From: Pseudarthrobacter sp. NamE2
GTDB lineage: Bacteria > Actinomycetota > Actinomycetes > Actinomycetales > Micrococcaceae
Length of the DNA: 64,000 nucleotides
Assembly: GCF_005796205.1 (NCBI RefSeq)
Contig: NZ_VAHN01000004.1
Location: forward strand, 124,001 to 188,000
Reading direction: 5' to 3'
The position numbers and the translations under genes were made by a program. Shown piece by piece: positions 17,835 through 26,206 of this stretch. The notes below the pieces were generated by a model. The model was not told the DNA's origin. It saw nothing but the letters and a program-made list of their open reading frames with translations, and did no database searches. Every line of letters begins with the position of its first letter. Within the stretch, counting starts at the first letter, position 1.

Positions 17835-18071
17835 CTAGCCGTCGAAGAAGCCCACGATGTAGCCGATGAAGTAGAGCAGCGACAGCAGGACCACGATCCC
17901 GATGATTGCGATCCACAGGAACTGCGTGCTCTTCTTCGTGCCGTTCTCCTCGTGGCCCTGGGTGGTGCTGGTGGAAGCTTCACCCGGCGGTGTTTCCCCC
18001 GGCGGCACGCCGCCTCCGGGCTCCAGGCCAGTGAGCTTGTCTTCCTCCGGGTCCGGGTTCTGTCCTGACAT
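17835..18071 (-). CDS. DUF6480-like small membrane protein
   Basis: 78 residues. A polar N-terminal half contains LEPGGGVPPGETPPGEAST, which I recognise from DUF6480 proteins, followed by a Lys pair and one transmembrane helix ending GYIVGFFDG. Function unknown. It converges on paaH with 30 bases between stops; no clear terminator hairpin lies in that gap. Confidence 0.75.
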   Translation of the reverse strand: MSGQNPDPEEDKLTGLEPGGGVPPGETPPGEASTSTTQGHEENGTKKSTQFLWIAIIGIVVLLSLLYFIGYIVGFFDG

Positions 18072-18144
18072 GTCGTCTCCCTCGTTTGCCGTCCTGTGCT
18101 GTCCCAGCGTAACCGGGCCCGATGGGTGGGCCTAGGCTGGTGCA

Positions 18145-18801
18145 GTGACTTTCCTTGAACCCCTTACCCTGACTGGCCGCTACGTAATCCTCGAACCGCT
18201 GGCGGAGGAACACCACGACGGCCTGGTGGAGGCGGCAAGCGACGGTGAGCTGTGGAAGCTCTGGTACACCTCGGTGCCGGGACCGGAAGAGATGGCCGTT
18301 GAGATCCGGCGGCGCCTTGCCCTCCAGGACGAGGGTTTGATGCTGCCGTTCACCACCAGGCTGATCGACCCCGCCACCGGTGGTCCGGGCAGGATCATCG
18401 GGATGACCACGTACATGAATATCGACGCCGGCACGCCCCGCGTGGAGATTGGCTCCACCTGGAATGCCGCGTCGGTCCAGGGAACGGGAACGAATCCTGA
18501 TTCCAAGCTGCTGCTGCTCCGGCACGCGTTCGAGGAGTTGGGCTGCCCGGCCGTGGAGTTCCGGACGCACTGGCTGAACCACCAGTCGCGCGAGGCGATC
18601 GCCCGGCTCGGCGCGAAGCAGGACGGTTTGCTCCGCAACCATTCCCGGACCCGCGACGGGATTCTGCGCGACACCGTGGTCTTCTCGATTTTGGAGCACG
18701 AGTGGCCCATGGTTCGGGCCGGGCTGGAGTACCGGCTCGCCCGGCACGGGCAGCGGGCGGTTACGAGTGTGCCGGCCGGGCCGGCCGAACCGCGCTTATG
18801 A
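18145..18801 (+). CDS. GNAT family N-acetyltransferase
   Basis: 218-residue RimJ/RimL-type acetyltransferase starting at GTG. The first strand LTGRYVILEPLAEEHHDGL is the usual opening of this group, and the acetyl-CoA region runs through VEIGSTWNAASVQGTGTNPD and the helix SREAIARLGAKQDGLLRNH. The usual R/Q-x-x-G-x-G/A loop reads VQGTGTN. Substrate unknown. Its last 41 bases overlap the 3' end of the opposite-strand lipase gene. Confidence 0.85.
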   Translation: MTFLEPLTLTGRYVILEPLAEEHHDGLVEAASDGELWKLWYTSVPGPEEMAVEIRRRLALQDEGLMLPFTTRLIDPATGGPGRIIGMTTYMNIDAGTPRVEIGSTWNAASVQGTGTNPDSKLLLLRHAFEELGCPAVEFRTHWLNHQSREAIARLGAKQDGLLRNHSRTRDGILRDTVVFSILEHEWPMVRAGLEYRLARHGQRAVTSVPAGPAEPRL

Positions 18802-19684
18802 GGGCGTCGGCATACGCTTGGTGCCCGGCCTGGTTGGGGTGGAAGCTCCGCGGGTCGAAGTGAACAGTGCCTGTGGCCAGGTCCTGGGTTGCAGCGAAGA
18901 AGATCCACGGCTGAGGGGTGTTCACCTCGTGCCCTGCAAACCGTCCGGTTACATCCACATACTGCACTTTGGCGCCATACAGCAGCCTGGCTGTTGCCGC
19001 TGCGGAGGCAATGGTTGCATTCAGCAGTGCCGTGCCCTGGTTCACCAAGCGCAGGTTGTCAGGGCTCATTGGTGCGGGGAAGGCCGGGTTCAGGAGCCTT
19101 GGGTAACCCAGGACCACAATCTTTGCGTAGGGTGCATGCCGGTGGATGACTTTGAAGGCGTGCACCAGTCCTGCTCCAACTGCAGGCATAGCAGCGATTG
19201 CGGAGCTCACCGCCTGACTGCACGCCGAGGTGGTGGAAGTGGCGCACTGGAACAGGACGACGTTCACTCCTACGTCGTTGGCACCGGCCGTCATACTGAC
19301 CAGTTCGGTGTCCCGCGACAGTGCACCCGAGGAAATGAGCTGGGTGATCTGGTCCTGGACGCTGGGAACGTTGCCCGGCTGCGCCTTCTCCCGGAGGAGT
19401 GCGCCATGGCAGGCGCTGTTGAGCACCAGGTGTACAGGATCCACCGCATCCACATGATCCACGTATCCGTTGGGAGTCTGATCGCAGGGCGGATCGAATA
19501 CGAAGGGTCGGGCAGGGGCGTCCGCCCCGGTCCCCGCGGTGTAAGAATCCCCCAGGGCAACGTAGTCGACGTCGGACGGCGGGTAAGCCGAGGCCGGGGC
19601 CGTCGTCAGCCCAAGCGTCATGGCGAGTGCGGCGAGGCCAGCTGCGAAAGCCGCGTGCCACCGTCGTAATCCTGTATTTCCCAT
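18761..19684 (-). CDS. Secreted SGNH/GDSL hydrolase
   Basis: 307-residue secreted esterase or lipase. The ATG at 19684 is supported by GAAGGAGA six bases upstream; a start at 19807 would add an untypical Arg-rich extension. Signal peptide is residues 1-33, with cleavage after APASA. Block I is VALGDSYTAGTGA with the catalytic Ser, block III TAGANDVGV, and block V RSFHPNQAGH with the catalytic His. Four or more Cys suggest disulfides, as in Streptomyces SGNH lipases. Natural substrate unknown. The 3' end overlaps the acetyltransferase gene by 41 bases. Confidence 0.9.
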   Translation of the reverse strand: MGNTGLRRWHAAFAAGLAALAMTLGLTTAPASAYPPSDVDYVALGDSYTAGTGADAPARPFVFDPPCDQTPNGYVDHVDAVDPVHLVLNSACHGALLREKAQPGNVPSVQDQITQLISSGALSRDTELVSMTAGANDVGVNVVLFQCATSTTSACSQAVSSAIAAMPAVGAGLVHAFKVIHRHAPYAKIVVLGYPRLLNPAFPAPMSPDNLRLVNQGTALLNATIASAAATARLLYGAKVQYVDVTGRFAGHEVNTPQPWIFFAATQDLATGTVHFDPRSFHPNQAGHQAYADALISAVRPARPAHS

Positions 19685-19841
19685 CGCAGTTCTCCTTCGG
19701 ACATCACCTCTGGGCAGGGTGCCTGTACGTGTACCGTACGCCTGGCCGAATGTGCCGTCACCGGCCGCGGCTACCCTTCTTTCATCCGGTTTTCCCTCAT
19801 GTGACATGCGCCTCGCAGCACCCGTGTGGTTAGCTGTCCGG

Positions 19842-20561
19842 ATGAAGAATCAGGGCAGGTCCATGGACTGGGATGGTGCTGTCAACGCCTGGCATGTAGC
19901 CGGCGGCGTCTATCGGATGGGACGCCGGGAATGGCTGACGGAGGCGGGCTGGCAACAGGCGTTCGACGACGGCGTCCGCACCGTTATTGACCTTCGCAAC
20001 GCCGCCGAGGCGCGTCGGCGCGATACCGATCCGGTGGTGTCGAAGGCTGCATACGAAGGAATGACCGTCATAACGGCACCCACGGAGGAGCCCGGGGACC
20101 CGCGCTTCACAGAAATCACCGGCCCATACCTCAACGACCCCGCCTTCTACGCCGACAACGCCCGGATCTTCCCGGACAAACTCGTCGGAGTCTTCCAAGT
20201 GCTCGCAGCTGCAGCCGGCTGCGGCGGCGTGATCCTGCACTGTGCCGCCGGCCGTGACCGCAGCGGAATGGTCGCCGCAATGGTCCAGGACCTGGCGGGG
20301 GACAGCGACCGGGACATCGCCGAGGGCTACCGCCGTGCGGCCCGCGGCATCAACGAGCGTTACGGTACGCACGGTCCGCCGCATGACAGGGAGCGCTACC
20401 TTGACGACGCCGAGCTGGAACCCCTGCTCGAGCAGCGCGGAAAGGCGGTGGTGGAGTTCGTTCGCGCACTGGACACCCGGAACTACCTGCTGCGGAACGG
20501 CCTCAGCTCAGGTGAACTGCACGCCGTGCTCGCCCTCTGCGGGGCAGGGGGTGCCCGATGA
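19842..20561 (+). CDS. Tyrosine-protein phosphatase (DSP/PtpB-like)
   Basis: 239-residue phosphatase with the P-loop HCAAGRDRSGM, the Cys-X5-Arg signature of Tyr_phosphatase3 proteins; the general-acid region is less certain. The N-terminal part includes NAWHVAGGVYRMGR and VIDLRNAAEARRRD, typical of this family. Start is placed at ATG 19842; an ATG at 19863 is possible, and both have weak ribosome sites. It overlaps the anchored serine protease gene by 4 bases (ATGA), an unexpected pairing of a cytoplasmic phosphatase with a surface protease. Confidence 0.85.
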   Translation: MKNQGRSMDWDGAVNAWHVAGGVYRMGRREWLTEAGWQQAFDDGVRTVIDLRNAAEARRRDTDPVVSKAAYEGMTVITAPTEEPGDPRFTEITGPYLNDPAFYADNARIFPDKLVGVFQVLAAAAGCGGVILHCAAGRDRSGMVAAMVQDLAGDSDRDIAEGYRRAARGINERYGTHGPPHDRERYLDDAELEPLLEQRGKAVVEFVRALDTRNYLLRNGLSSGELHAVLALCGAGGAR

Positions 20562-22594
20562 CGGCCCGCAACCTGCGCCGGTTTCTGTCAATGGGCGCCG
20601 TTGCCGGTGTGCTTGCCTCTTCTGCATACATCGCCGCGCCGGCTTCCGCCACCGAAGAACCGGGAATTTCTCCGACTCCCGGTACGGCTGCGTCCGACGG
20701 CGGCACGCGCCTTTCCGAGGCAGCGCTCGCGGATGCGGTGCAGCGCGATCTTGGCCTCAGTCCCGAGGAGTTCAGTGCCGCCGGCGAGCTGGGTGCCAGG
20801 GCGGCGGAAGCGGCCGTGCAGCTGCGGGACGTTCCCGGTTACGCAGGCATCCGGCTGGAAGCCGGACAGATTGTGGTGACGGGATGGGGCGCCGGGCTGT
20901 TCGACAAGGTGGCAGCGCTCGCGGTTTCGATCCCCGAACTGGTGGTGGACGCGCCTATGCCCGAGGCTAAGGCCGGGAACCTGGAAGACAGCGCTGCACC
21001 GGACCCGGCCGTCGGTTCCGAACTGGCCGTCAGTACGGAGCAGCTGTTCCAGGCGTACGTGCGCGAGGTCGGTGCGGAGGGCCTGCAGGCGGTGGTGTCC
21101 GCAGGCGGAAAGTTCGTGATCCGGACCGGCGGGATCAACACCCCCGAGTCCAGCTCCCATGGCGGTGACCCGAGCGCTCCTGCCGCAGGTCCCGGCAAGG
21201 TTTCGCCCGCAGAGTTCGTGGCCCGGTACGCCAACGTGGAGCTCGACGCCGGCACGCGCCTTGCCCCCGAAGCCGACGTTCCCGGGGGTGTCGGCTACAT
21301 CGCCGACACCGGCTGGGTATGCTCCACGGGCTTCTCCGCCTTCGACCCCGCGGGCGTCCCGGCCGTTTTGTCCGCTGGGCACTGCGCTTCGGACGGGGAA
21401 GCGCAGACGGCGACGCTGGAGTTCCAGTTCAACCAGGTGGGCCTGCTGGGGCACTTCGGCTTCAGCCAGTTCGGCGGCCCGGGCAACTCCCGCATCATTG
21501 AGGACCCGCTGGACCCGAACAACCCGGCGAACGTGGGCACCGACATCTCCGTCATCGAGTCGTTGCGCTCTGACATTGATCCGCTTCCGGCCGCCAGCAC
21601 CTGGGGTGACCCCTCTGAACCAGGACCGGACGTCAAGATTATCGGCAGCACGGATCCAGTGGTGGGAATGCCTGTATGCCGCTCGGGCCGGACCTCAGCC
21701 TGGTCCTGCGGGGCCGTCGATGCCGTGGGCATTTTTGTAGTTCCCGGCCCTGGTTATGCCTCGGACCCCACCGATCTGCGGGCGTTCCGGGGCTTCCTCT
21801 CCTACGCCGTCCAGTCCAGCGGCGGCGATTCCGGCGGGCCCTACGTCAGCGGCAACTATGCCGTGGGAACCCACGCAGCCGGGGACACCCCCGACGCAAA
21901 CGGCAACGTGATCGAGAACTTCGCTGTCGCTGCCACCCTTAGTGAGAGCCTGGCTGTCCTGCCCGGCTACCAGCTGGAACTCTTCCTCAACAAGCCAACT
22001 GTCACCAGCCCTGCTCCGGGCGGTACCTACGAGCCGGGGCAGATTGTCAGCGGAACCATACCGGCCGCGCCGGCCTCCGCCATTGCTGCAGGATCCAGGG
22101 TCCGGATCACTGTCGAAAACGGCGAACCCTTCGAGGTTCCGGTGGATGCAGCCGGGAACTGGAGCTTCACGGCTCCCGGACCGCCGGAAGGCAACCAGGC
22201 ATTGCGGTTCACCGCCGAGGCGGTCAACGGATTCAGCGCTTCGGGCATCAACAGCTTCGAGTTTCCGCCCGTGCCGAACGAGGCCCCCGCTCCGCCGGCT
22301 CCGGCACCGGACCCTGTAGAACCGCCTGCACCGGCACCGGCACCGGCACCGGCGGATCCAGCCCCTGCACCGCCCGCCGACTCCCCGGACGGAGGCGCCG
22401 CCGTCGTACTTCCAGCGGCCACGCCGCCCGCTGACCTCGCCCATACAGGACGCTCCGGCAATCCCAGGTATACCGGCGGACTCGCCAACACCGGGGCCAG
22501 CCCCCTGCTGCCGGCAGCGGGTGCGGCCGCGGCGGCGATCACGGTCGGGGGCGTCCTGATGGTGCTGGTCCGGCGGCGGAAGCGCAGCGGGTAG
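20558..22594 (+). CDS. Secreted trypsin-like serine protease with LAXTG wall anchor
   Basis: 678 residues. Signal peptide (about 1-31, ending AAPASA), then a pro-region of roughly 200 residues resembling those of alpha-lytic-type proteases. The chymotrypsin-fold domain has His in SAGHCAS, Asp in VGTDISVIES and Ser in SSGGDSGGPYVSG. An Ig-like domain (about residues 465-570), a Pro/Ala-rich stalk and two sorting-like motifs, LAHTG and LANTG, follow, then a hydrophobic helix and RRRKR tail. LAXTG is the recognition motif of actinobacterial class E sortases, so the enzyme is probably attached to the cell wall. Translation is coupled to the phosphatase gene. Confidence 0.9.
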   Translation: MTARNLRRFLSMGAVAGVLASSAYIAAPASATEEPGISPTPGTAASDGGTRLSEAALADAVQRDLGLSPEEFSAAGELGARAAEAAVQLRDVPGYAGIRLEAGQIVVTGWGAGLFDKVAALAVSIPELVVDAPMPEAKAGNLEDSAAPDPAVGSELAVSTEQLFQAYVREVGAEGLQAVVSAGGKFVIRTGGINTPESSSHGGDPSAPAAGPGKVSPAEFVARYANVELDAGTRLAPEADVPGGVGYIADTGWVCSTGFSAFDPAGVPAVLSAGHCASDGEAQTATLEFQFNQVGLLGHFGFSQFGGPGNSRIIEDPLDPNNPANVGTDISVIESLRSDIDPLPAASTWGDPSEPGPDVKIIGSTDPVVGMPVCRSGRTSAWSCGAVDAVGIFVVPGPGYASDPTDLRAFRGFLSYAVQSSGGDSGGPYVSGNYAVGTHAAGDTPDANGNVIENFAVAATLSESLAVLPGYQLELFLNKPTVTSPAPGGTYEPGQIVSGTIPAAPASAIAAGSRVRITVENGEPFEVPVDAAGNWSFTAPGPPEGNQALRFTAEAVNGFSASGINSFEFPPVPNEAPAPPAPAPDPVEPPAPAPAPAPADPAPAPPADSPDGGAAVVLPAATPPADLAHTGRSGNPRYTGGLANTGASPLLPAAGAAAAAITVGGVLMVLVRRRKRSG

Positions 22595-22627
22595 TGTCGA
22601 CCGGGCTCAACCACCGGTGGACAGGGT

Positions 22628-23080
22628 CTATTTGTGGCGCCGCATCAGCAGATTGGTGATGCGGAGCGTGCAGAGCCGCTGGCCGATCTCGTTGGTGATG
22701 AGCACCTCGTGGGTGGTCAGCGTGCCGCCCAGGTGGATGGGCGTGGCCGTGATGGTGACCGTCCCTTCCCGCGCCGAGCGGTGATGGGTGGCGGACACAT
22801 CCACGCCCACCGCCGTCTTGCCCATGGTGCTCGCGTGGAGGACGGCAGCCCACGAGCCCACGGCCTCGCCCACAGCCAAGGAGGCGCCGCCGTGCAGCAG
22901 GCCGAACGACTGCCGGTTGCCCTCCACGGGCATGGTGGCCACCACCCGCTCCACCGATTCCTCCACGATCTTCACGCCCATCTTCTCGTCCAGCTCGCCG
23001 AGCGTGATCTTCCACAGCTCGTGCTGAGTGGGGGCATGAGCCGGAGCAGGCTCGGGGGAGTTCGGAGTCGGGGCGCTCAT
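22628..23080 (-). CDS. Hotdog thioesterase, YdiI/MenI-like
   Basis: 150-residue acyl-CoA thioesterase. The signature FGLLHGGASLAVGEAVGSWA and HHRSAREGTV closely resemble E. coli YdiI (MenI), which hydrolyses DHNA-CoA in menaquinone synthesis; the adjacent Glu in the active-site helix is present. Because it diverges from paaZ across a PaaR-like operator, a role in releasing CoA from stalled phenylacetate intermediates is also possible. A Pro/Ala-rich stub of 17 residues precedes the fold. I favour the family call over either substrate. Confidence 0.85.
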   Translation of the reverse strand: MSAPTPNSPEPAPAHAPTQHELWKITLGELDEKMGVKIVEESVERVVATMPVEGNRQSFGLLHGGASLAVGEAVGSWAAVLHASTMGKTAVGVDVSATHHRSAREGTVTITATPIHLGGTLTTHEVLITNEIGQRLCTLRITNLLMRRHK

Positions 23081-23148
23081 GGGTCTCCTTCAGGTCTTTG
23101 CGGTCCAGCTTCTAGTGTGCGGCGCGGCACATTCATGTATGGTACTTA

Positions 23149-23170
23149 TATTACCGAACGGCCGGTCAGT
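23149..23170. promoter_or_regulatory. Candidate PaaR operator between thioesterase and paaZ
   Basis: Palindrome TATTACCGAACGG followed by CCGGTCAGT, with ACCG-AA-CG-GC-CGGT at its heart. It matches the site upstream of paaJ in layout and lies 48 bases before the paaZ start, in a 137-base divergent intergenic region, so it could control both genes. Confidence 0.72.
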
Positions 23171-23217
23171 AATCATTGACGGCCTTTCTGCCCGCTTGTT
23201 GGAAGGACACGTCAACG

Positions 23218-25329
23218 ATGACCACCACTGCCACCGCTCCCCAGGCCACGGTCGACACCGTGGAGACAGTACCCAGCTTCATCATGGACTCCTGGTGGAC
23301 ACCGGACGCCGGCTCGTCGGCTGACGCCGTCCACGTCCGCGATGCGAGCACGGGGGAGATCCTGGCCAAGGTGAGCACGGCGGGGCTGGACCTGCAGGCG
23401 GTCGTGGACTACGGGCGTGACACCGGCCAGGCGGAACTTGGCCAACTCACCTTCCACCAGCGCGCCCTCAAGCTCAAGGAACTGGCGCAGTACCTGCACG
23501 CCCGGCGCGAGCACTTCTACGCATTCTCGGCGCAGACCGGCGCCACCAGGATCGATTCCATGGTGGACATCGACGGCGGCATCGGTGTCCTCTTCACCTT
23601 CGGCTCAAAGGGCCGGCGCGAACTGCCCAACTCGCAGGTGGTGGTTGACGGGCCGATGGAGCAGCTGTCCAAGGACGGATCCTTTGTGGGCGAGCACATC
23701 TACACCCGGATCCCGGGCGTAGCCGTGCAGATCAACGCCTTCAACTTCCCGGTCTGGGGCATGCTTGAAAAGTTCGCGCCTGCGTTCATCGCGGGCGTCC
23801 CCACCATCGTGAAGCCTGCCACCCCTACAGGGTATGTGGCCGCGGCCGTTGTGAAGGCGATCGTCGAATCCAACATCCTGCCCAAGGGCTCGCTGCAGCT
23901 CATTTCCGGCTCCGTCCGCGGGCTGCTGGACGTGCTGGACTACCGCGACTACGTGTCCTTTACCGGTTCCGCCTCCACAGCATTGTCCCTGAAGTCCCAT
24001 CCGAACGTGGTCCAGGGCGGCGTGCGTTTCACGTCTGAAACGGACTCCCTGAACGCAGCCATCCTCGGTCCTGACGCCGTTGAGGGAACCCCGGAGTTCG
24101 ACGCTTTCGTGAAGTCAGTGGTCACCGAAATGACGGTGAAGGCGGGCCAGAAGTGCACCGCCATCCGCCGGGCCATTGTGCCGCAGGAGCTTGTGGGAGC
24201 TGTCTCCGCTGCTATCGGCAGGCGCGTCCAGGAGCGCGTCGTGGTGGGCGACCCCCGCGCGGACGGCGTCACCATGGGCGCCCTCGCCTCCGTGGAGCAG
24301 CTTGAGGACGTCCGCGCCGCCGTGCAGTCGATGCTCGACGCCGGGGGCGAGCTTGCGTACGGAACTCTCGATTCGCCGTCGGTCACCACCGCGGACGGCA
24401 CCTCCGCTGTTGTGGCGGAAGGCGCCTTTCTGGCCCCGGTCCTCCTGAACTGGAACAATCCCGAGGCGGAGGCACTGCACTCACTTGAGGCGTTCGGTCC
24501 TGTTTCCTCGGTGGTCGGCTACAAGGACCTGGCCGACGCCGTCCGCCTCGCCGCCCGCGGCAGCGGTTCCCTGGTGGCCACCGTCTGCACCAACGATCCA
24601 TCCGTGGCACGCGAACTGGTCACCGGGATCGCCGCCCACCACGGCCGCGTCCTGATGCTCAACCGCGAGGACGCCCGGTCATCCACCGGCCACGGCTCGC
24701 CTGTCCCGCACCTGGTGCACGGCGGGCCCGGCCGCGCCGGCGGTGGCGAGGAACTGGGCGGCATCCGCTCCGTCATGCACCATATGCAGCGCACCGCCAT
24801 CCAGGGCTCGCCCAACATGCTTACGGCTGTCACCGGAATCTGGCACGCCGGGGCAGACCGCAACTTCACGCTCGAGACGGAGGGCACGCACCCGTTCCGG
24901 AAGTCGCTGGAGACGCTGCGGATTGGCGACGCCATCCGGTCCGACCTTCGGCAGGTCACCCTGGAGGACATCACCGCGTTCGCGAACTCCACCGGGGACA
25001 CGTTCTATGCCCACACCAACCAGGAAGCGGCGGAAGCCAACCCGTTCTTCCCGGGCATCGTGGCGCACGGCTACCTGCTGCTGAGCTGGGGAGCGGGGCT
25101 GTTTGTTGAGCCCGCGCCGGGCCCTGTTCTGGCGAACTACGGCCTGGAGAACCTGCGCTTCATCACCCCGGTGGCCGCCGGCGATTCGATCCGCGTGACC
25201 CTCACCGCCAAGAAGATCACCCCGCGCGAAACCGACGAATACGGCGAGGTGGCCTGGGACGCCGTCCTCACTAACCAGAACGACGAGATCGTGGCCACCT
25301 ACGACGTCCTCACGCTCGTCGAGAAGTAG
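23218..25329 (+). CDS. paaZ: Bifunctional oxepin-CoA hydrolase / 3-oxo-5,6-dehydrosuberyl-CoA semialdehyde dehydrogenase
   Basis: 703 residues from the ATG at 23218, preceded by GGAAGGA. The N-terminal 520 residues are an aldehyde dehydrogenase: the general-base Glu lies in FTSETDSLN and the catalytic Cys in AGQKCTAIRRA. The C-terminal 150 residues are an MaoC-like (R)-hydratase with GDTFYAHTNQEAAEANPFF and GIVAHGYLLLSW, which opens the oxepin ring. Both halves are intact, so the enzyme should open the ring and oxidise the product directly, avoiding the toxic dead-end aldehyde. A 15-residue upstream extension is possible but unlikely. Controlled by the palindrome just upstream. Confidence 0.96.
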   Translation: MTTTATAPQATVDTVETVPSFIMDSWWTPDAGSSADAVHVRDASTGEILAKVSTAGLDLQAVVDYGRDTGQAELGQLTFHQRALKLKELAQYLHARREHFYAFSAQTGATRIDSMVDIDGGIGVLFTFGSKGRRELPNSQVVVDGPMEQLSKDGSFVGEHIYTRIPGVAVQINAFNFPVWGMLEKFAPAFIAGVPTIVKPATPTGYVAAAVVKAIVESNILPKGSLQLISGSVRGLLDVLDYRDYVSFTGSASTALSLKSHPNVVQGGVRFTSETDSLNAAILGPDAVEGTPEFDAFVKSVVTEMTVKAGQKCTAIRRAIVPQELVGAVSAAIGRRVQERVVVGDPRADGVTMGALASVEQLEDVRAAVQSMLDAGGELAYGTLDSPSVTTADGTSAVVAEGAFLAPVLLNWNNPEAEALHSLEAFGPVSSVVGYKDLADAVRLAARGSGSLVATVCTNDPSVARELVTGIAAHHGRVLMLNREDARSSTGHGSPVPHLVHGGPGRAGGGEELGGIRSVMHHMQRTAIQGSPNMLTAVTGIWHAGADRNFTLETEGTHPFRKSLETLRIGDAIRSDLRQVTLEDITAFANSTGDTFYAHTNQEAAEANPFFPGIVAHGYLLLSWGAGLFVEPAPGPVLANYGLENLRFITPVAAGDSIRVTLTAKKITPRETDEYGEVAWDAVLTNQNDEIVATYDVLTLVEK

Positions 25330-25340
25330 CCTGTGCCGGG

Positions 25341-25359
25341 GGTTGAGCCTGTCGAAACC
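25341..25359. repeat. Partial copy of the 3121 dispersed repeat
   Basis: 19 bases (GGTTGAGCCTGTCGAAACC) match the complement of the right arm of the palindrome at 3121-3166 at 18 positions. Only one arm is present here, 12 bases after the paaZ stop, so it cannot form the same hairpin. Confidence 0.6.
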
Positions 25360-25401
25360 TGCGGCCGGGAGCGTAAAATTCTGCCCGTAGGAGGTGGCCC
25401 G

Positions 25402-25809
25402 ATGACCCTGAGAATGAACACAGCCACAACCATCCTGCCAGTCGACGATGCAGCCCGCGCCCGCAGTTTCTACACCGAAAAACTCGGACTCCCGCACGTA
25501 GGAATGACAGACGATGGAAGCGAATTGCTCGGCAGCGACGGCGGCCCGATGCTGCAGTTGAAGCCGGTTTCCGACGGCAAGCACTCCGAACACACAGCCC
25601 TGAGCTTCGAAGTGACGGACATCGAGAAAACTGTCCGTGAAATGGAAGCCATGGGAGTGCAGTTCCAGGACTACGACCTGCCCAACCTGAAGACCGAAAA
25701 CCATATCTGCACCACGAACTCAGAGAAGTGCGCGTGGTTCATGGACACGGAGCACAACATCCTGTGCGTCCATGAGAGCCTGGGCGGCAAGATGGAGTAC
25801 CAGCTCTAG
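25402..25809 (+). CDS. VOC family protein
   Basis: 135-residue glyoxalase-fold protein starting at an ATG with GGAGG seven bases upstream. It opens ATTILPVDDAARARSFYTEKL, the classical VOC beginning, and carries ALSFEVTDIEKTVREMEAMG in the second half. Likely metal ligands are His/Glu at the usual strand positions (HTALSFEV, NILCVHE). Substrate unknown; it lies after paaZ but is separated by 72 bases, so co-transcription is uncertain. Confidence 0.82.
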   Translation: MTLRMNTATTILPVDDAARARSFYTEKLGLPHVGMTDDGSELLGSDGGPMLQLKPVSDGKHSEHTALSFEVTDIEKTVREMEAMGVQFQDYDLPNLKTENHICTTNSEKCAWFMDTEHNILCVHESLGGKMEYQL

Positions 25810-25826
25810 CAGCCAGGCAGCAAAAC

Positions 25827-25864
25827 CGCAGGGGCGCCCCGGACGGATCCGCGGCGCCCCTGCG
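25827..25864. terminator. Bidirectional hairpin
   Basis: Perfect 12-base arms CGCAGGGGCGCC and GGCGCCCCTGCG around a 14-base loop, between the convergent VOC gene and the small acidic protein gene. Confidence 0.75.
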
Positions 25865-25890
25865 TCTGCCAGCCTGTCAGTGCAACGGGG

Positions 25891-26193
25891 TCAGGACTCG
25901 GCACCGCCGTGCAGGCCGTCGTCGCTGGCGTCGTCCTCGGGGCCGGTGCCGCGTCCGGAGGTCTGGTCCGAGAGGTCCATGTTGCCGCGGGCCTCATCCA
26001 TCGTGGGGCCGCCGGCGGGCACGCTGTAGGTATCCGGACGGATGCCGTGGGCCTGCTCCTCGATCAGGGCCTGCTCCTCGCTGAAGCGGATCACGTTGGC
26101 CTCGTCGCCGGCGTCGCCGGGAATGTCCTCGCGGACCTTGGACGGGTCGGGCACAATGAAGCCTGCCTCTGGCTCTTCCTTGGAATTGCTCAT
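25891..26193 (-). CDS. Small acidic hydrophilic protein, unknown
   Basis: 100 residues, rich in Glu, Asp, Gly and Ser, with no hydrophobic segment or Cys. I do not recognise a domain. It starts 13 bases after the HtrA-like protease gene stop on the same strand, so they are likely co-transcribed. AAGGA precedes the ATG at close spacing. Similar low-complexity acidic proteins are common in soil actinobacteria; whether it is a protease substrate or partner is open. Confidence 0.65.
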   Translation of the reverse strand: MSNSKEEPEAGFIVPDPSKVREDIPGDAGDEANVIRFSEEQALIEEQAHGIRPDTYSVPAGGPTMDEARGNMDLSDQTSGRGTGPEDDASDDGLHGGAES

Positions 26194-26206
26194 TTTCCTT
26201 ACCTTC

